From contig BFEA01001239.1 of assembly GCA_003427395.1 (NCBI GenBank), positions 31,823 to 72,618 on the forward strand: a stretch of 40,796 bases of DNA, written 5' to 3'. The first letter of the stretch is position 1; every line of letters starts with the position of its first letter. A model generated the notes under the pieces. That model did not search any database. It saw only the letters and a list, made by a program, of their open reading frames with translations, and was not told the DNA's origin. Positions 31,855-39,793 of the stretch are shown here, piece by piece. A program made the position numbers and the translations under genes. The DNA comes from Chara braunii. Lineage: Eukaryota > Streptophyta > Charophyceae > Charales > Characeae.

Positions 31855-31924
31855 CGGCGTACTGACCATACCGGTTTCGGCTGGCCGCCCACCGCCCACC
31901 AGCACTCATCAGGGGTCTGATGTC
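31855..31924 (-). ncRNA. Hammerhead-ribozyme-like motif of the PLE
   Basis: Read on the minus strand: CTGATGAG (31912-31905), a stem II hairpin CCAGC's partner GCTGG...CCAGC closing around a GGTGGG-type loop (31903-31880, with one bulged base at 31904), CGAAAC (31879-31874), and a short stem III in which ACC (31875-31873) pairs with GGT (31867-31865) around a 5-base loop. C at 31864 is then in the cleavage position of the GGTC context. This is the conserved hammerhead core in correct order and spacing. Stem I pairs poorly between the flanks (31913 upward and 31863 downward), and CATCAG...CTGATG (31923-31907) could form a competing hairpin. Activity is therefore uncertain. Hammerheads with minimal stem III are known from PLEs. 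Confidence 0.6.
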
Positions 31925-32449
31925 GCTTAGTTGCTTGGACAATCCTAAACTATTTATCTGTGCGAGATCAGGTAGTTGTACCGTCAAGGCCTAGAAGCGT
32001 CAGTCAAACGTCTAGCAACAACTAAGGTCAGACATGAATCAACCACAAGGGCATCCAAAATCTCAGAAAGAATACAAACAACAAACTGGACTAAATCTAT
32101 GCTCCTACGAGACCTTCTAGAAAGCAAAATTACCAACTCACAGCAGATCAAAAGATCAGATCCAGCGGGTAATAGTACCCCAACCTGGCGATGATTCCTA
32201 AGATGTCTGAAACATCTGACATTTTCGGCCTAGTCCCAACAAAATACAAGGTTCGAATCCTACAACCTCCAATGATTAAAAATCTAACGTCCAGTAGGTA
32301 AAAGGTTCGAGGTCGACGCCCCACAATAAGGTCTCAACTGGTAACAAGTCAAAACCGGTCACCTAACCACATCTAAGCCTCAAACATAATAGAAAGACCG
32401 GCAATTCGAGCAACCGGCAGAAAAACAGCAATCAAGCAACCGAAACTTA
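31925..32449 (-). other. PLE 3' region without recognised coding sequence
   Basis: Frames are closed on both strands. Where the C-terminal half of the RT and the YxDD box should lie there is no RT similarity, so this is a deletion join or a 3'UTR. The plus strand contains GGTTCGAATCC (about 32251-32261), identical to a pol III B-box consensus, and GGTTCGAGGTC about 55 bases on, but I see no matching tRNA fold. Confidence 0.5.
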
Positions 32450-33340
32450 TTATAGGCAAAAAAAAACTCCAAATGAACGGTCGCTCACGTTCAAGTGACC
32501 GGTGCCGATCATGTTCACGAGTCCAATACTGGTAGTAGGGCTTGTGGATTTTCCCATAGGTATACCTGTCACTTGCTGCAGTAGTTTCCCAGAGACCGGA
32601 AAAAAGGTATTCCTAAGTTTGAAACGAACGAAATAAAGCACCACCCTGAGAGGAAGAAACAACCACCCATCTTCTTTCTTGCTCCTGGTAAGTCTCACAC
32701 TCTTTCCTCTGGTTTGTATCGCCACTTTTTATCAAAACCTTCAACACACCAAAAGTCAACCACCCACTCCAGGGCCTTCAAAATGGATTGATGTGGTAGG
32801 TTTGAAAACGTTTTCTTTATATCAAAGGAAGCTCCCACCGACACTTCATCAGATTTCAACTCCTTATTGATATGACCAACTTCTTGGATCAAATCCTTAG
32901 TACTGCGAAGATTGAAGTGAAGACGTGAAGGGAGACTCCATAAAAGTAAATTAACCACACGTGAAATTTTTCGACTACCAGTATAACCACCTTCAGGAAA
33001 GAAAGGACAGACAGGACACCATCGCGTGACATCCTTATGTTTTGGGATGCAATACATCTGTCCAATAGATCCAGACGATCTCCATTTCGCAATAACAGGC
33101 AGCCCAGAATTGCAGTAGTCAAGTTTGCAACGGAGAATAATATTTTCAACATTGGAAGGATAAAGGCAGTAAGAAGGATTGTTAAAGAAGAGCTTAGCAA
33201 AACCTTCACGATAGATAGTAGGACAACAAACAAACGAATCACCTAGATTATGATCAATAGGAGTCCAAACCAGCCCATTAATTTTTTCCTTAATACAGCC
33301 AATGTCGTCAACGTGGTCAGAAGAACAACCATGAACCAGG
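32450..33340 (-). pseudogene. Penelope-type reverse transcriptase (partial)
   Basis: The minus frame from about 33300 reads GCIKEKINGLVWTPIDHN, later GQMYCIPKHKDVTRW (Y-x-I-P-K-x-K), SRKISRVVNLLL, LPSRLHFNLRSTKDLI, and SFDIKKTFSNLPHQSILKAL with the first catalytic Asp. A TGA at about 32693 is bypassed by a frame change into KLRNTFFPVSGKLLQQVTG, IPMGKSTSP (the PLE/telomerase-type I-P-M-G box), where similarity ends near 32530. These motifs and their order are diagnostic of Penelope-like RTs, which are related to telomerase RT. The YxDD motif with the remaining catalytic aspartates, the thumb and the C-terminus are missing, so it cannot be active. Confidence 0.75.
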
Positions 33341-34161
33341 TTGAAACATTCCAGCAGTCTGGTCTTAGAGAGAGCAATATCCTCAAACGGAGTAAGAGAC
33401 TTTAAGGTATGAAAGGAAGAAAAAAATTGTTGTCGGAATTGAAAAATGGACTTGGTAAAAAAAGGATGCTAGATATTCTTGGAGTTCTTTGTCCAATGCA
33501 GAAGAAAGTCAGCATCATTGATGTGGAACGAAACGTAACAGTCGATTCTAGGAAAGATAGAGTCGGAAGAGTTCCAAGAACAACAGAGGTCGTCCAAATG
33601 AGCAAAAAATCAAAAGTTGTGCAAATGATCACCAACAGTTTTATTCTTCCTCCACACCACCCGAATGCGTCGAATCAGTAAATCCTTCCAAGCCGGAATA
33701 ATATCCAATCCACTAATGAGCTTCGCACACAACATTCAAAGTTTAGACTTGTTAAGTGAGCAATCATAAACAATTTTTACCACCAACCTCTCTCGCAGCA
33801 GAACACCGTGTACAACGTGCGCAACCTTAGAGATAATGCATTGTAGTCTCGAACGGGATCGTTTCTCACGAAAGGTACAAACAACAGAATTAGCAAGGAC
33901 AAACTTGTCAAGACTCCAACAATACAACGAACGTTTCGAGGGATTGCTAAGCAAAGGAATCAGAAAAGGTTTGAGGATTAAAGATTCCTGAAGGAACGGA
34001 GTGATCGAATGAAAGTGTAAAACAACCTTACAAAACAACGATCCCTTACAGACCCGAGATTGATCAGTACCAAAAACACTAGATACCACCGATGCACCAT
34101 AACACCTCTTCAAAACTTTCCACCGATCAATCGACACATTACCACCTTGACACACGACCAC
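33341..34161 (-). pseudogene. PLE linker between endonuclease and RT (decayed)
   Basis: Minus frames at 34161-33736 (RWKVLKRCYGASVVSSVFG, REKRSRSRLQCIISKVAHVV) and then broken frames down to 33340 probably represent the N-terminal RT region of the same polyprotein. No catalytic motif is visible. Several frame changes occur between 33740 and 33400. Assignment rests on position between the GIY-YIG and RT motifs. Confidence 0.45.
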
Positions 34162-34177
34162 ACAACAAAGAAATACC

Positions 34178-34834
34178 CTAATTAGAGCAATAATATAAAA
34201 TCTTCAACAAACTGTTCGAGGCCAAACCAACAGAGGAATGAAAAGAGCAAACATGACGAATCTCAGGGCCAGGCGACGAAGAAACCACTCTCGACTTTCG
34301 TTTCTTACGTAACCTTTCACTTTTCCCCAACCTAGGTCGTTTAGGTTGTGTCGTTCTATCTTTCGAATTCATCGAAGCAGAGAAAAATCAAATAAAAAAC
34401 TTCTCAGTATCAAGCAGATCGTCAGCCGAACAGAAACAGATCGGGACCGCAACGTAATTAGAGATTCCGCACCATCTCTACCACCGATACAATTTTTCAT
34501 TATGTCCCTTCTTGCTAGCTTCCTCATTGGTACACTGATAAACGTGCTCCCGCCATCTCTCGTCTAAATTCCGAGTAGTGCTACCAGCATACAAGTGTTT
34601 ACTCCATGGAGAGATCATAACATAGACAAGCGGTCCATTACATCTGTCAACTTCAAGCTTACCATCACAAGTAAGAGCAAATGAGATAAGACCACGAAGT
34701 TTCAAAGCCCACGGAATCCGGCCAAGATAGATGAGGGAAACAATAGTCAAACATAAAAGCGAATTCAACTGCTTGTATCGTAGGAGTTGAGAGGAAGTAG
34801 AACGAGTGGTGCAAAAACGACGAGTAATTTTCAA
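34178..34834 (-). pseudogene. GIY-YIG endonuclease domain of the PLE
   Basis: The ORF from 34834 has GPLVY (residues 67-71) in the GIY position and LYAGSTTRNLDERWREH (81-97) with the YxG, the catalytic Arg region and a His. Cys56, Cys65, His97 and His111 could form the Cys/His zinc site reported for permuted PLEs. A TAG at 34478 interrupts after KLYRW. The frame continues GISNYVAVPICFCSADDLLD, then TEKFFI with the expected catalytic Glu, a TGA, and a basic stretch KRPRLGKSERLRKKRKSR that could be a nuclear signal. GIY-YIG nucleases cut DNA to prime PLE reverse transcription. The domain lies 5' of the RT on the coding strand, the reverse of classical Penelope. Confidence 0.75.
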
Positions 34835-35049
34835 AACACGAGTTGCGTCCGGGTACGAATCTACGAAATGCTGGCATCGGCATCATCGCCCTTGCTGTTA
34901 GAATCAGAAGTCGTAACATCCTCGGAGTCCTCATCCGTAGGTCTTACACATCCCTTCCCTTCATTGGTACCATGATCGCCAAAGGCCCTCTCGGTCCGCA
35001 GCTTAGTAATCGCTTCCTTCGACGCCTCCAAGGTGGAATAATGAATACC

Positions 35050-36300
35050 TTATTTGAGGCAAATAGAAACGATCTCATCCTTCTTCATCAGCTTCAATGT
35101 TTTTCGCATCTCATTGACAAAGGCCTCCCTATCGTTCGTCTTGCCGTCCTCCTCCTCGGGGATTTCGATAGTCTTCTTTTTCAACATCGCACACGTCTTT
35201 TTTGCCCGATCTTCGTCCGCATCGTCAAGACGAGCCTGAAACTCAGATCGGGGTGTCGTGTGCATTTTACCTTTCTCTTTGCTCATCTTCAAAGCTTCAT
35301 GCAATCGCTCAGCCTCCTGTTCTGCTTTACGTCTATCATTCATGTCCCGAGCTCGAAGCCCTTTCAAGGCTTCCACCTCCTCCTGGTGTCGGATAATCAG
35401 TTCCCGGTAATCTTCAGCTGCTTTCCGCAACGCACCAGAGGGCGATACCGGCAGTGGAGTAACACGTGTCCTCACAGGAGGCTGTGAGACTGGAGTGGGA
35501 AGAACCACATTCCCATGTTTGTTGCCCGGTCTCAGGGCTTCTTTCTTCCAAGTATCAGCCGCCACAAGTGCCTCATCATGTGACTTCTGCGCCATAGCCA
35601 ACTCTTTCTCGAGTGTGGTGACTCGTTGGTCACTGATGGACCAGGTGATGTTGGCTAACCGCTTCTTCAGTTCTTCCTGCTCTCGAAGCAACTGCTCAAC
35701 CAAATCGTTGTTCGAGGACCTACCCTTCACAACAACAGTTGATGTCGATCCTTTCGACTGACCTCTGCGCAACTCTTCCATCTGCGCTTTCAACTTGGCA
35801 ACCTCCTCTGAGTCACTGTCTTTCTCTTTCTTCTCCATAAGGACACAAACAAGATCGAGTTTGCTATTCATGGCATCCGAAATCTGCGCATGAAAAACTT
35901 CGCGATCCTTCTTCTCTTGCAGCTTCCGTTGCTCTTCTGCTAACTCACTCTTAAGCCGTTCCTCTTCTTCTTTCTTCACCCGTTCTCTTTCAATCTCGGC
36001 GTCATGGCAAATCTTCATCACCACGACGATACTTTTGAGAGTATCCACGTGCTGGCGCAGCCATCCACGAGTGTATTGCCCCTCACCCGAATCAGAGCTA
36101 CCGGTGGTGTGAGAATGACCATGATTGCTACCATTATTGTTATTATCAGACGAGGGAAGACTAAGAAGAGGAGGTTGAGTAGTAACAATGACACTGTTAG
36201 AATTGGCGTCACGATTACGACACCACTTAGAAAAATGGCTAGGCTGACCATAATTAAAATAGGTTTGTGGGAACCTAGCAGGCGCACCGTTATTAGCCAT
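35050..36300 (-). CDS. PLE ORF1: gag-like zinc-knuckle and coiled-coil protein
   Basis: 416 codons, the longest unbroken frame after the two LINE RTs. Residues 14-27 (YFNYGQPSHFSKWC) have the spacing of a CCHC knuckle (x2, x4, x4), but the first two cysteines are Tyr (TAT codons, one G-to-A step from TGT). Residues ~30-80 are Asn/Ser-rich. About 95-150 and 165-340 are charged, heptad-like coiled coil (ERVKKEEEERLKSELAEEQ; LVEQLLREQEELKKRLAN). The end, LMKKDEIVSICLK, resembles the first helix of a SAP DNA-binding motif. After the TAA the same frame continues GIHYSTLEASKEAITKLRTE for about 60 codons, so the stop is probably a recent nonsense change and the protein once reached about 34866. It lies inside the terminal repeats, upstream of the endonuclease. 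A captured host gene is the alternative. Confidence 0.6.
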   Translation of the reverse strand: MANNGAPARFPQTYFNYGQPSHFSKWCRNRDANSNSVIVTTQPPLLSLPSSDNNNNGSNHGHSHTTGSSDSGEGQYTRGWLRQHVDTLKSIVVVMKICHDAEIERERVKKEEEERLKSELAEEQRKLQEKKDREVFHAQISDAMNSKLDLVCVLMEKKEKDSDSEEVAKLKAQMEELRRGQSKGSTSTVVVKGRSSNNDLVEQLLREQEELKKRLANITWSISDQRVTTLEKELAMAQKSHDEALVAADTWKKEALRPGNKHGNVVLPTPVSQPPVRTRVTPLPVSPSGALRKAAEDYRELIIRHQEEVEALKGLRARDMNDRRKAEQEAERLHEALKMSKEKGKMHTTPRSEFQARLDDADEDRAKKTCAMLKKKTIEIPEEEDGKTNDREAFVNEMRKTLKLMKKDEIVSICLK

Positions 36301-36399
36301 AGCGACAAGATCGGAAAACTTCTACAAATAGCGAAGCCAGTTCAAGCCACACATGCGTAGTACAACCCCCACGACAGTTATTCCGCGCAACAAAGTGTA

Positions 36400-36588
36400 G
36401 ATGGCAACAACCGAACACTCGTGCAATCCTAGACCAAGTCAGCAATGACCGCAAGATGTACGTCGTAGCAGAATCTGAAATAAAAAAGAAATATAGAGAG
36501 CGAGAGAGGGGGGAAAAAAAAAGAGAAAGAAGAAAAACAGAGAGAAGAGAGAAGAAGAAAAAAGACAGAGGGAGACGACGACATCCTC
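36400..36588 (-). repeat. PLE 5' pseudo-LTR copy (truncated)
   Basis: Direct-orientation match to 31430-31740, breaking off at AGACGACGAC (about 36585) where the 3' copy continues toward the hammerhead-like motif. This copy therefore lacks the ribozyme part. The purine tract is short here and heavily expanded in the 3' copy. Confidence 0.8.
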
Positions 36589-36961
36589 CGCTAGAACATG
36601 GAAAGATGCACCGCCAGGAGACCCCAAGGATGACACGCATAGGTCAGGAAATCTGAGAAGGGAAAAAAAAAAAAAAAAAAAAAAAACCAAAGAAACTGGA
36701 TCTGCGTTGTTGTCAGCCCGCGTATCCCGCTGGGCCCCTCTATTCCCGTTGCAAAGAAGACAAAAATCACGGAGCTGTATCTTTCCATGTTCTTGTGAAA
36801 ATTCACTCTCCTTTTGCACATTTGGAGATCAATGGTGGAAGCCTAGAGTGAATCATTCGGTAGAACATGGAAAGATACAGCGCCGCTATCTTTTTTTTTC
36901 CTTCTTGTTTCTTTTTTTTTTTTTTTTTTTTGCAAAAGTGAGTTACGTTCCAAAATGAAGG
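36589..36961. repeat. Fold-back DNA with AGAACATGGAAAGAT repeats
   Basis: AGAACATGGAAAGATGCACC (about 36594) and AGAACATGGAAAGATACAGC (about 36863) are in direct orientation, while GTATCTTTCCATGTTCT (about 36777-36793) is inverted between them. GTGAAAATTCACTCTCC and AGAGTGAATCATTC extend the inverted pair. A and T tracts lie at 36662-36686 and 36911-36930. A small inverted-repeat element adjoining or interrupting the PLE 5' end. Confidence 0.5.
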
Positions 36962-36997
36962 TTTGAGGCCGGGGACCTCACAATTCCACCCGGAGTT
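36962..36997 (+). repeat. Short dispersed module, copy 2
   Basis: TTTGAGGCCGGGGACCTCAC ... CACCCGGAGT matches 262-297 and likewise follows a T tract. Confidence 0.5.
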
Positions 36998-37675
36998 ATC
37001 CTGGCAGCATCAGCCGGTTTAGCTTACAGTTATCAGACTGAACCGAAACCTGCACTACAGCCTCATCCAAATGGTAATGTGTGATAATGTCAAGCTGTGT
37101 AGAACACTAGCCTGATACAAAATTCACTCCTCATTGTACTCCAGGATGTCTCAACTTGTTGTCCACTAATATTGTGCTGCCACTAAGCTACTGCCCCTCT
37201 ACTCAACCTATCTAGCCTAGCCACTAAACCTGCCTAGGCAGCTGACTAATCTACCTTGACTTACACAGGCCTAAACCGGCCTGAACTCGACTTAGAACAG
37301 CCGCGAGGAGTCCTTACAGGCTCCTAATCTAAGTCCTGGCCCCTGGGCACTCTCCTACCCTCCCTACCCTAGGTAGCCTCCTGCGGCTGTCAACTTGAAC
37401 CAAGTGCCCTGGTTCACCAGAGGGTTTAAGAAGGAGTTTGGGGAGGGGGGTTAACAAAGGCTGGAAAGAATGGGGGGATTAGACGGAGGTAGATTGTGAG
37501 GTGAGGGGGAGGGAGGGAGGTGAGGTGAGGTGGGGAGGTGAAAGCGCGGTCGGGTGTTGGCGTCAACTCTGTAGAGTTGGAGTGAATAGAGTGAATAGAG
37601 GGGAAAGGGGGGAGGAGGGGAGAGGACTGAGGTGGTGTAAATTCAGTTGAGAAGCCCGGGGGAAATAGTGCTGCC
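36998..37675. other. Non-coding stretch
   Basis: No gene. CCTAGC/CTAACC-rich DNA at 37180-37400 gives way to G-rich GGTGAGG/GAGTGAATAGA short repeats at 37490-37610. Confidence 0.4.
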
Positions 37676-37920
37676 TGCTCTTATCTTAATTGCAGCCCCT
37701 AAATCCAGGTCGGGGTCCAGTAGGAGCCCTTGTAGGCTACGTGACCCCCACGGCCGTGGATCCTGCGGCCGAGGAGGCCGGCCAAGGTCGCGTGGCTGCT
37801 CTTATCTTAATTGCAGCCCCTAAATCCAGGTCGGGGTCCAGTAGGAGCCCTTGTAGGCTACGTGACCCCCACGGCCGCGGATCCTGCAGGCGAGGGCGCG
37901 CGCGGCCTCGGCCTACGCAC
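37676..37920 (+). repeat. Tandem duplication of a ~122-bp unit
   Basis: CTGCTCTTATCTTAATTGCA, then CCCCTAAATCCAGGTCGGGG, then TAGGAGCCCTTGTAGGCTAC and GTGACCCCCACGGCCG occur twice in succession with few differences. The second copy ends at the Tn5 mosaic-end pair, so the duplication may be genuine or created in library or assembly. Confidence 0.8.
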
Positions 37921-37923
37921 GTC

Positions 37924-37961
37924 CTGTCTCTTATACACATCTAGATGTGTATAAGAGACAG
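37924..37961. other. Back-to-back Tn5 mosaic ends (library artefact), second site
   Basis: The same 38-bp palindrome as at 14117-14154 (CTGTCTCTTATACACATCT plus its complement). It marks an artificial junction between the tandem repeat on the left and LINE sequence on the right. Confidence 0.97.
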
Positions 37962-37980
37962 CTACATGATACACCATCCG

Positions 37981-38660
37981 CCTGTCTACTGTGACTGAAC
38001 CAGAAACCGCGTGTGCAGGTTAACCCAACAAAACAAACAGAAGAAACAAATGGATGGGGACCTAAAATCAGCAATGGAAAGGAGTAGGAGAAGGGAGAGT
38101 AAATCCTTAAAACTAAATAGCCATTTGTCGAGCACCAGCTTTCCTTCACCGCTGACGTCTGCCAGCGAGTGGTTCAAACACCAAGTCTTGGAGAACCATC
38201 TCTGGCCAGATGATCCATTCTTCGTTTTGAGAACTTTCCTTCTCCAGTCAGCAAGGGTAGACCTCCTGATGCCTTGAAAATTTTCCCTCCTGAGCTGCTT
38301 GTTGGACCAATCTTTGTCTGTAAATACAACGTCATTTCTTCCATGCCATATCACAGTGCATATCACCGCTCTGATTGTTTGAGCGATGTATCCCCATCCT
38401 TCTCGCAAACTGAGTCCATCCGGGACACCTCCGATGAGAACCCACGTCCTATCCCATGGTATCGCCCCTGAATCAAATGTAATCCTGTCCCAGTGTTTGG
38501 TCCCACCATGTCCAGATTCTGTGTGATGCTGGGCAGTCCCACCACATGTGGGGAAGTGATTCAAGAGCCCATTGGCATCTAGCACATTTGGTGTCGATCT
38601 TCAACCCATGTTGCACAAGCCCTACAGCTGTAGGGGTAGCCGCCGGATGATTCAAAAGCC
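37981..38660 (-). pseudogene. LINE ORF2 C-terminal fragment, family-2-like
   Basis: The minus strand reads AVGLVQHGLKIDTKCARCQW, then ESLPHMWWDCPASHRIWTWW (zf-RVT Cys/His pattern), a frameshift near 38510, then GAIPWDRTWVLIGG, AQTIRAVICTVIWHGRNDVV and RSTLADWRRKVLK. It parallels the 23055-23455 segment (CIRCKWVW..., AQAIRGIIMKLIWDDRN) at perhaps half identity, so it is a relative within the same lineage. It is cut on its 3' side close to the artificial junction at 37961. No catalytic domain is present. Confidence 0.75.
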
Positions 38661-38869
38661 CATTGCCCGACAGGTCGAGGGTGTCGAGGTCCTAACACCC
38701 GGCCCTCCTCACCTGAGATGTAATGGCGGGTAAGTGTACGGTCTTCCTTACGGGCTGTGGAATGAAAAAAAGAGTTACTAGGGTAAATTAATCACCCTGG
38801 CCCAGTTAGGGCGCCCTTACAATGTAAGAATTCATAAGTGGTGTGGAATGAGGTTTTCAAGGATCGGAC

Positions 38870-39793
38870 CAACATAGAGGCCTCCGGGCCAATTCCGCCC
38901 CCCCACGGATTTCCCAGATCCCTTTCCTCCCCATGCCCTTTCAGTGACGGAAACCCTGGTTTGAAAAGGACAATGATATCTCCCCCACCTACCTGACACC
39001 CCCCCACACACATTTCCTGACTCGTCTGTCCCTCCGGGCCACGCGAGGAAATCCTCCCCGGAGCCCCCTGGGGAGGATCCGGCTTGTTCATTACGTCCGC
39101 TAACCTCTGCTGTTGCAGCCGGAGCGGGGACAGCAGGCAAGCTGGTAGGGGTAGTCAGCAAAACTGGGCTCGGAGCAGACAGGCCCTGGAATAAGTATCA
39201 GGACAGACAGGCGAGCTGTCTCGTCTGTGGGTGAAACGAGCGGTCGTTCCTCAGTATCAGTCCTGAATTGCCTATCTGGCGCCCTCCTTCTGAGGGTGAA
39301 GAGATACAAAGGTGACACTGTCAGCAGTTTCCCAAGGTCTTCTTCTGAGCAAGCAGCCGTTTCACAGCCGCTTCACAGTATCAGTCCTGAATCTTCTATC
39401 TGGCGCTCTTCCTCTGAGGGCGAAGAGATACAAAGGTGACAACAGCTCGCCAAGGTTCTGGTTCTCCAAGGTCTGCACAGTGGCTGCTCAGCTAAGGCTG
39501 CTTAGCTGCTCTTTTGACTCTTTTGGTTCTCACGAGCACCTTTGCCTGCTCAGTTAATCCCCTGATTCTGCAGGGCAATCAATGCTGGCAGGTCTCACAG
39601 CCATTCATAGTGATTGGTCCCACAATTTCCGAACTAGTTTTCTCTTTGTAAAATGGGAAGCTGGACCCGGTTTCCAGCAGGTGACGGTCCCCACCAATAG
39701 ATGGAGCCTCTCCTCCGGTGCTAGTGCTGCCTGCTCTATTCAGCAGCACTAGCACAGGAAGGGGTGTTTAAAAAAAAAAAGAAAAAAAAAAAA
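38870..39793 (+). mobile_element. 5'-truncated LINE, family 1, third copy (3' end only)
   Basis: It starts with the last 24 codons of ORF2 (FRPPTDFPDPFPPHALSVTE, stop TGA at 38962-38964), matching FPMRPPSDFPDPFPPH of the first copy. The 3'UTR follows: GCAGCCGG.GCGGGGACAG at about 39114-39132, two tandem copies of a CAGTATCAGTCCTGAAT ... GAGATACAAAGGTGACA unit (39249 and 39377), CAGTTAATCCCCTGATTCTG, the three-hairpin tail, and an A tract (39768-39793). The 15-kb copy carries the unit once. Upstream (38661-38869) no LINE sequence is recognised. Confidence 0.8.
39656..39793 (+). repeat. Three-hairpin LINE tail, copy T8
   Basis: Hairpins: CTGGA/TCCAG; GGTCC...GGAGC (the first arm mutated in this copy); and a perfect 12-bp stem GTGCTAGTGCTG (39718-39729) with CAGCACTAGCAC (39744-39755). 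Poly(A) follows. It is the reference copy for comparison with T1. Confidence 0.85.

Larger units (their letters stand above)
31430..36590 (-). mobile_element. Penelope-like element with permuted GIY-YIG/RT order and gag-like ORF1
   Basis: On the minus strand: 5' terminal repeat (36588-36400), ORF1 with a degenerate zinc knuckle and coiled coils (36300-35050), GIY-YIG endonuclease (34834-about 34380), basic linker, Penelope-type RT (about 33340-32530), hammerhead-like motif (31912-31861), and 3' terminal repeat (31740-31430). In classical Penelope/Athena elements GIY-YIG follows the RT; here it precedes it, as in the Naiad/Chlamys group of permuted PLEs. Direct terminal repeats (pseudo-LTRs) and hammerhead motifs are established PLE features. 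The copy is dead: stops, frameshifts, and an RT that ends before its YxDD box. Confidence 0.75.

Noticed and set aside
31465-31892. Leu/Ser- and Arg/Glu-rich ORFs over the PLE purine tract
   Set aside because: They are translations of (GA)n and G-run microsatellite DNA.
32245-32320. GGTTCGAATCC as a tRNA T-arm
   Set aside because: The T-stem pairs over only about three bases and no A box or acceptor stem is found.
35050-36300. Interpretation of the zinc-knuckle/coiled-coil ORF as an intact host gene
   Set aside because: It lies between the PLE terminal repeats, on the PLE strand, directly upstream of its endonuclease, and has lost knuckle cysteines. Membership in the element is more economical, though not proven.
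36004-36360. Plus-strand ORF overlapping the start of PLE ORF1
   Set aside because: Antisense shadow of the zinc-knuckle/coiled-coil frame; Thr/Ile-rich composition reflects the complement of Asn/Asp/Gly codons.
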